NCBI GenBank assembly: GCA_964545285.1
Contig: CAZJEW010000038.1
Coordinates: 1-9,418, forward strand
DNA from: CAG-1000 sp964545285
GTDB lineage: Bacteria > Bacillota_I > Bacilli_A > RF39 > UBA660
DNA: 9,418 nt
Direction of reading: 5' to 3'
A program made the position numbers and the translations under genes. Under the pieces are notes generated by a model. The model was given only the letters and a program-made list of their open reading frames with translations, was not told the origin of the DNA and made no database searches. Position 1 is the first letter of the stretch. The number at the start of each line of letters is the position of its first letter. Shown piece after piece: positions 5,581 through 9,418 of this stretch.

Positions 5581-7125
5581 TTATTTTATAGTACTTTCTT
5601 TCCATTTAGAATTTGATTTTACATTTAATAAATCACATATAGTACTAGCTACATTAGCAAGACCAAATGAGCCATCTTTAAATGTAATATTTTTATTACA
5701 AATAATAAATGGTACAGGGTTAAGTGTATGTGATGTTTTTGAAATATCTTTATCTTTTTTAGGTTTTTGATACATTTCTTCACAATTACCATGATCAGCA
5801 ATTATAACTAAAATAGTATCATCAATATTATTAAATATTTTTCCAATACATTCATCAACAACTTCCATTGCTTTAATAGAAGCTTCATAGTTGCCTGTAT
5901 GTCCTACCATATCACCATTAGGAAAGTTAAGTCTTAAAAATTGATATTTACTAGATTTAATTGCTTCAATGAATTTATTTGTTATTTCATATGCTTTCAT
6001 TTCAGGTTTCTTATCAAACGATATATTATCACTTGGTATTTTTTCCCATGTTTCTAAATTTTCATTTATTTTATCAACTTTATTACCATTCCAAAAATAA
6101 GTTACATGACCATATTTTTGTGTTTCACTTATTGCATATTCATTAATATTATTCATTACTAATGTTTCTGTTAATGTATTTGTTATTTTAGGTGGTTCAG
6201 TTAAATAATATTTAGGTATTTTTAAATCGGAATCATATTGTAATAACCCAGCAAATAATACTTTAGGTCTTTTAAAATTAAATTTATCAAAGTTATTATC
6301 TTCAAAAGATTTTGATATTTCTATTGCTCTATCCCCTCTAAAATTAAATAGTATAACACTATCATTTTCATTTATTCTACCTATTGGTTTATCTTTTCCA
6401 ATTACAAAAGGATCTAAATCTTGATCTATTACATTTGATTCGCTATAAAGTGTTTCTATGGCTTTTGTAGCGTTTTCAAACATTCTGCCTTCTCCAAATA
6501 CATGTGTTCTATAACCAAGCTCTACCATACTCCAATTTGCTTCATATCTATCCATTGTTATCTTCATTCTTCCGCCACCACTAGCTATTTTATAATCATA
6601 TTCATCCTTATTAATTTCATTTAATTTATCCTCTAATATTTTAATATATTTTAAAGCACTTCTTTCTTCAACATCTCTTCCATCTAACAATATATGAATT
6701 CTTACTCTTTTAATATTTTCTTTTTTTGTTTCATCTAACATTTTTAATAAATGATTGATATTAGAATGAACATTACCATCAGATAATAATCCTATAAAAT
6801 GTAATGTTTTATCTTTAGCATTATTAATTAATAATTTCCATGTTTCACTATTAAATAATTCTCTATTATTTATTGATTCATTTACTAATTTAGCACCTTG
6901 AGAATATATTTGTCCACATCCTAAAGCATTATGTCCCACTTCACTATTTCCCATATCATCATCACTTGGAAGTCCTACAGCAGTCCCATGTGCTTTCAAT
7001 TGTATATTAGGATAATTATTCATTAAATAATCTAAATTAGGTGTATTAGCATTTAAAAATGCATTACCATATGTATCTTTTGTTATTCCTACTCCATCCA
7101 TTATTACTAAAGCTACTTTTCTCAT
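5581..7125 (-). CDS. gpmI: 2,3-bisphosphoglycerate-independent phosphoglycerate mutase
   Basis: Interconverts 3- and 2-phosphoglycerate in glycolysis, using two metal ions (usually Mn) and a phosphoserine intermediate. It has 514 residues, normal for the family. Visible residues are D10 in IMDGVG, nucleophile S61 in MGNSEVGH, H120, RD 150-151, R186 and R193 in the SGGGRMKITMDRYEANW segment, R263/R266 in NFRGDR, K337 in SETQKYGHVTYFWNGN, D405 and H409 in NGDMVGH, DH 444-445 in ADHGN, and H466 in SHTLNPVPF. Several of these strings are closer to the plant/eukaryote-type branch than to the Bacillus enzyme. I chose the ATG at 7125 because GAGGA (7135-7131) lies 5 nt before it. The in-frame ATG at 7137 has no ribosome site and adds only four residues. 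The gene has its own extended -10 promoter; no clear terminator follows. Confidence 0.97.
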   Translation of the reverse strand: MRKVALVIMDGVGITKDTYGNAFLNANTPNLDYLMNNYPNIQLKAHGTAVGLPSDDDMGNSEVGHNALGCGQIYSQGAKLVNESINNRELFNSETWKLLINNAKDKTLHFIGLLSDGNVHSNINHLLKMLDETKKENIKRVRIHILLDGRDVEERSALKYIKILEDKLNEINKDEYDYKIASGGGRMKITMDRYEANWSMVELGYRTHVFGEGRMFENATKAIETLYSESNVIDQDLDPFVIGKDKPIGRINENDSVILFNFRGDRAIEISKSFEDNNFDKFNFKRPKVLFAGLLQYDSDLKIPKYYLTEPPKITNTLTETLVMNNINEYAISETQKYGHVTYFWNGNKVDKINENLETWEKIPSDNISFDKKPEMKAYEITNKFIEAIKSSKYQFLRLNFPNGDMVGHTGNYEASIKAMEVVDECIGKIFNNIDDTILVIIADHGNCEEMYQKPKKDKDISKTSHTLNPVPFIICNKNITFKDGSFGLANVASTICDLLNVKSNSKWKESTIK

Positions 7126-7149
7126 CAATATCCTCATTTCTATATATTA

Positions 7150-7158
7150 AGTATAGCA
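7150..7158 (-). promoter_or_regulatory. Extended -10 promoter of gpmI
   Basis: TGC-TATACT reads 7158-7150 on the minus strand. No good -35 is seen 17 nt upstream (TCTATA). The predicted start near 7143 leaves a short leader containing the GAGGA used for the ATG at 7125. The same TATACTTAATAT string occurs at the DUF3592-like promoter. Confidence 0.65.
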
Positions 7159-7219
7159 TATTTTTAATTAATTATAGAAAAATATCTAATAAACTTTTAT
7201 CAATATAATTATTTACAAT

Positions 7220-7241
7220 AAAAAAAGTAGACATTGTCTAC
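7220..7241 (-). terminator. Intrinsic terminator of the ABC transporter operon
   Basis: GTAGAC (7241-7236), loop AAT, GTCTAC (7232-7227), then seven T (7226-7220). The preceding AAAG extends the A/T pairing of the stem. It lies 13 nt after the permease stop codon. Confidence 0.9.
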
Positions 7242-7254
7242 CTTTAAATTATTA

Positions 7255-9285
7255 TTAATCTTCTTTTATAATATTTTTACTACATATATAAGTTGATAAG
7301 AAATATCCTCCATAAACTACTACTATAAATAAAGTAGTTATTATTATATTTTTTGTAATATCAATAGATCCAAATATTTGTATTAATTTTGTTAACTCTT
7401 TTAATCCAAAAAACGAATGAATGACTGCGACTACAAGAGGAGCTAAAAAAGTTATTCCAATTTGAGTAAACAAAGCTTTTTTTATCATTATCTCATCCGC
7501 TCCTAATTGTCTTAGTACTCTAAATCTATCTTTATTATCACTAGATTCTGATAATTGTCCAATTGCCAAAACTGTTGCACTACTTATTGAAAATATTATA
7601 CCTAAATATAAGCCAACAAAAGTAAGAATTGCACTAATACCTATACTAGAATTTTTCATTTTTTCTTTTGTATTGATACTATATGAAGGACCATGACTGA
7701 TTATTTCTTTTTGAAATTCACTATCAAATCTTTCTATATCTTTATGTTTTGAATAATTACCTATAATATTTGAATTACTTAATTCGAAATTATCAATGAT
7801 AGAATCACTTACAATAACAGTTCCATAATTATTAGCAGTAGTAAAATTTGTAAAACCTATTGAAACTATTTCTTTACTAGCTGGTTTTAACTTAATATTA
7901 TTTAATATTATCTCACCACCACTTTCATATTGATCTTTAAAAAAGTCTCGTGCAGTATCTAAATTAGCAGTTAATAAATATTCGTTTTCTTTTAAATCAA
8001 TTTGTTTTTCTCCATATAGTTTTAATATTTCATTATAATTACTTGCTGACATAATGGGTATTTCATCTTCTATATTTATACCTTCTCCATATTTTTTAAT
8101 TATTTCTTCTTTCTTCTTTTCACTTATTAAATTACTCATGTTTAAATCTTCTGATTGAAATATATCATAATATACATATTCCTTAACGCTATCTTTAAAA
8201 TAATTATCTTCTGGTAATTTATATAAATCTGTTTCTATTTTTTCAAATTTACATTTTAAATCTTCTTGAACTACACAATTAGATGTTGTTTGTGTAATAG
8301 TAAAATCTGTCTTATTATTATTTACAATATCTTTATTATAAACACTAGATAAAGACATAGAACCTGATAATATGCCTATTGTCAATAATAGCATCAAAGA
8401 TATTACAGTAGTAGATACTACTGTTGTATTAATTTTATTGTTTACTTGTTTAAGTATAAACATATTTAAATTTTTATAGTATATTGTTTTGATTCTTTCA
8501 AATATTTTTAAAAAAAATCCAGCTACAGAAAAGAAAAATAAAAATGTTCCAATTGCTCCTGCTAATATCATATATAGCATTTTATTATCCATTGTTACTA
8601 ATGCACCCTCAAATAATCTTTTATATGCATACCATAATAATAATACTGATAATATAAATGCAATTAATATTACATACTTATTTCTAAATTTTATCTTTTC
8701 ATTTTTTTTATTAGCATTTAATAAATCTATTAATTTATATCTGGATATGGAAATAATATTAAGAAACATTACAAACATAAAAATTATTCCAAAATATATT
8801 ATTGTTTTAACAAATGCCGAACTAGAAAAAACAAATGTGAAGTGTTCCATATTTATTTCAAACATTTTTGCTGTAAAAACTGATAAAAATTGAGAAAGCA
8901 ATACTCCTACCAAAAGACCAGTAATCAAAGATATAATACCAACTAATAATGTTTCCATAACCAATATCGTTGATACCTTTGTTTTACTCATTCCAAGTGT
9001 TAAATATAATCCAAATTCCTTTTTTCTTCTTTTTATCAAAAAATTATTTGAATAAACTATTAAGAAGCCAAGAATAATTGATATAAATATAGATACATAA
9101 CCTAATATCATTATTAATGATTGTACTATTTGATATCTACTTTCATTCATTTTCAACATAACAGTTTGTGAATCTAATGAATTAAATGTATAAAATATAG
9201 AGACAGCTACTACTAATGTAAAAAAATATATACTATAATCTTTTAGACTTTTTTTAATATTTTTAAATGATAAACTAAATAACAT
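7255..9285 (-). CDS. BceB-like FtsX-type ABC transporter permease
   Basis: A 676-residue membrane subunit of an ABC exporter or detoxification module. About ten hydrophobic helices can be read near 18-36, 55-78, 105-135, 158-180, 203-220, 236-260, 288-308, 549-576, 604-626 and 646-666. A large polar domain (about 309-548) lies between helices 7 and 8, which is the BceB/VraE-type layout. The two FtsX signature segments are EFGLYLTLGMSKTKV at 90-104 and FRVLRQLGADEIMIKKA at 588-604. The outside domain has two cysteines, C337 and C345, that could form a disulfide. Family members remove or sense peptide antibiotics such as bacitracin and often signal to a BceRS-type two-component system; none is visible here. 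The ATG at 9285 overlaps the ATPase gene by 11 nt and uses GGAGGTGA inside that gene, so translation is probably coupled. The terminator at 7241-7220 ends the operon. Confidence 0.9.
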   Translation of the reverse strand: MLFSLSFKNIKKSLKDYSIYFFTLVVAVSIFYTFNSLDSQTVMLKMNESRYQIVQSLIMILGYVSIFISIILGFLIVYSNNFLIKRRKKEFGLYLTLGMSKTKVSTILVMETLLVGIISLITGLLVGVLLSQFLSVFTAKMFEINMEHFTFVFSSSAFVKTIIYFGIIFMFVMFLNIISISRYKLIDLLNANKKNEKIKFRNKYVILIAFILSVLLLWYAYKRLFEGALVTMDNKMLYMILAGAIGTFLFFFSVAGFFLKIFERIKTIYYKNLNMFILKQVNNKINTTVVSTTVISLMLLLTIGILSGSMSLSSVYNKDIVNNNKTDFTITQTTSNCVVQEDLKCKFEKIETDLYKLPEDNYFKDSVKEYVYYDIFQSEDLNMSNLISEKKKEEIIKKYGEGINIEDEIPIMSASNYNEILKLYGEKQIDLKENEYLLTANLDTARDFFKDQYESGGEIILNNIKLKPASKEIVSIGFTNFTTANNYGTVIVSDSIIDNFELSNSNIIGNYSKHKDIERFDSEFQKEIISHGPSYSINTKEKMKNSSIGISAILTFVGLYLGIIFSISSATVLAIGQLSESSDNKDRFRVLRQLGADEIMIKKALFTQIGITFLAPLVVAVIHSFFGLKELTKLIQIFGSIDITKNIIITTLFIVVVYGGYFLSTYICSKNIIKED

Positions 9286-9418
9286 TGTTTAAGTCACCTC
9301 CAAGTAAAGTGACAACATCTATGATATTTTCAAAAAAATCTTTACGAGATTTTTTACCTTTTATTATTTCATTAAATATTTTACCATCTTTTATAAAAAT
9401 AATTCTATCTGCATATGA
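9275..9418 (-). CDS. ABC transporter ATP-binding protein, BceA-like (partial, C-terminal 47 residues)
   Basis: Only the end of the gene is in the window; the rest lies beyond the right edge. The reading frame gives SYADRIIFIKDGKIFNEI, which matches the segment after the H-loop of MacB/BceA-type ATPases (ADRI-x-F-I-x-DG-x-I). It ends DVVTLLGGDLNNVI and TAG; a closing LLGGD-like tail is common in BceA proteins as I recall them. Walker A, Walker B and the signature motif are not visible. Its stop overlaps the permease start by 11 nt and it encodes the permease Shine-Dalgarno, so the two form one unit. It should provide the ATPase that drives the permease. Confidence 0.88.
   Translation of the reverse strand, partial: SYADRIIFIKDGKIFNEIIKGKKSRKDFFENIIDVVTLLGGDLNNVI

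Noticed and set aside
7126..7137. gpmI start at the ATG at 7137
   Set aside because: No ribosome site before it; GAGGA is correctly spaced for the ATG at 7125, which also matches the family N-terminus.
8489..8893. 134-codon plus-strand reading frame
   Set aside because: Antisense shadow of the permease gene; its composition mirrors the membrane-helix codons, and no promoter or ribosome site supports it.

Overview
The window is strongly AT-rich, and every gene reads on the minus strand. The set (single-chain alpha2 glycyl-tRNA synthetase with a T-box leader, RNase HII, cofactor-independent phosphoglycerate mutase, BceAB-like exporter) points to a low-GC Firmicutes/Mollicutes-related bacterium. 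UGG encodes tryptophan wherever I checked, and the SDR gene ends in TGA, so the standard code (table 11) fits better than the Mycoplasma code. The exact lineage cannot be read from the sequence.

Layout in the direction of transcription, from high to low coordinates. 9418-7255 holds the 3' end of a BceA-like ABC ATPase gene overlapping a complete BceB/FtsX-like permease gene, closed by a strong terminator (7241-7220). 7158-5581 holds gpmI. 5573-4739 holds a classical short-chain dehydrogenase with its own promoter and terminator. 4711-3944 holds a DUF3592-like two-helix membrane protein gene with promoter and terminator. 3942-3328 holds rnhB, apparently leaderless. 3292-992 holds a 727-residue protein made of two tandem (helical/winged-helix-like + metallophosphoesterase) units, the first with a degraded active site. 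990-829 is a promoter and a very compact glycine T-box leader. 817-1 is the 5' part of glyS.

Most genes have their own extended -10 or -35/-10 promoter, and most are followed by an intrinsic terminator, so the region looks like independent housekeeping units. The exceptions are the ATPase-permease pair, which overlap, and possible read-through from gpmI into the SDR gene and from rnhB into the phosphoesterase gene. No mobile element, CRISPR array, rRNA or tRNA gene was seen, and no gene-free stretch exceeds 300 bases. The two most interesting objects are the minimal T-box riboswitch before glyS and the duplicated, half-degenerate phosphoesterase beside it.
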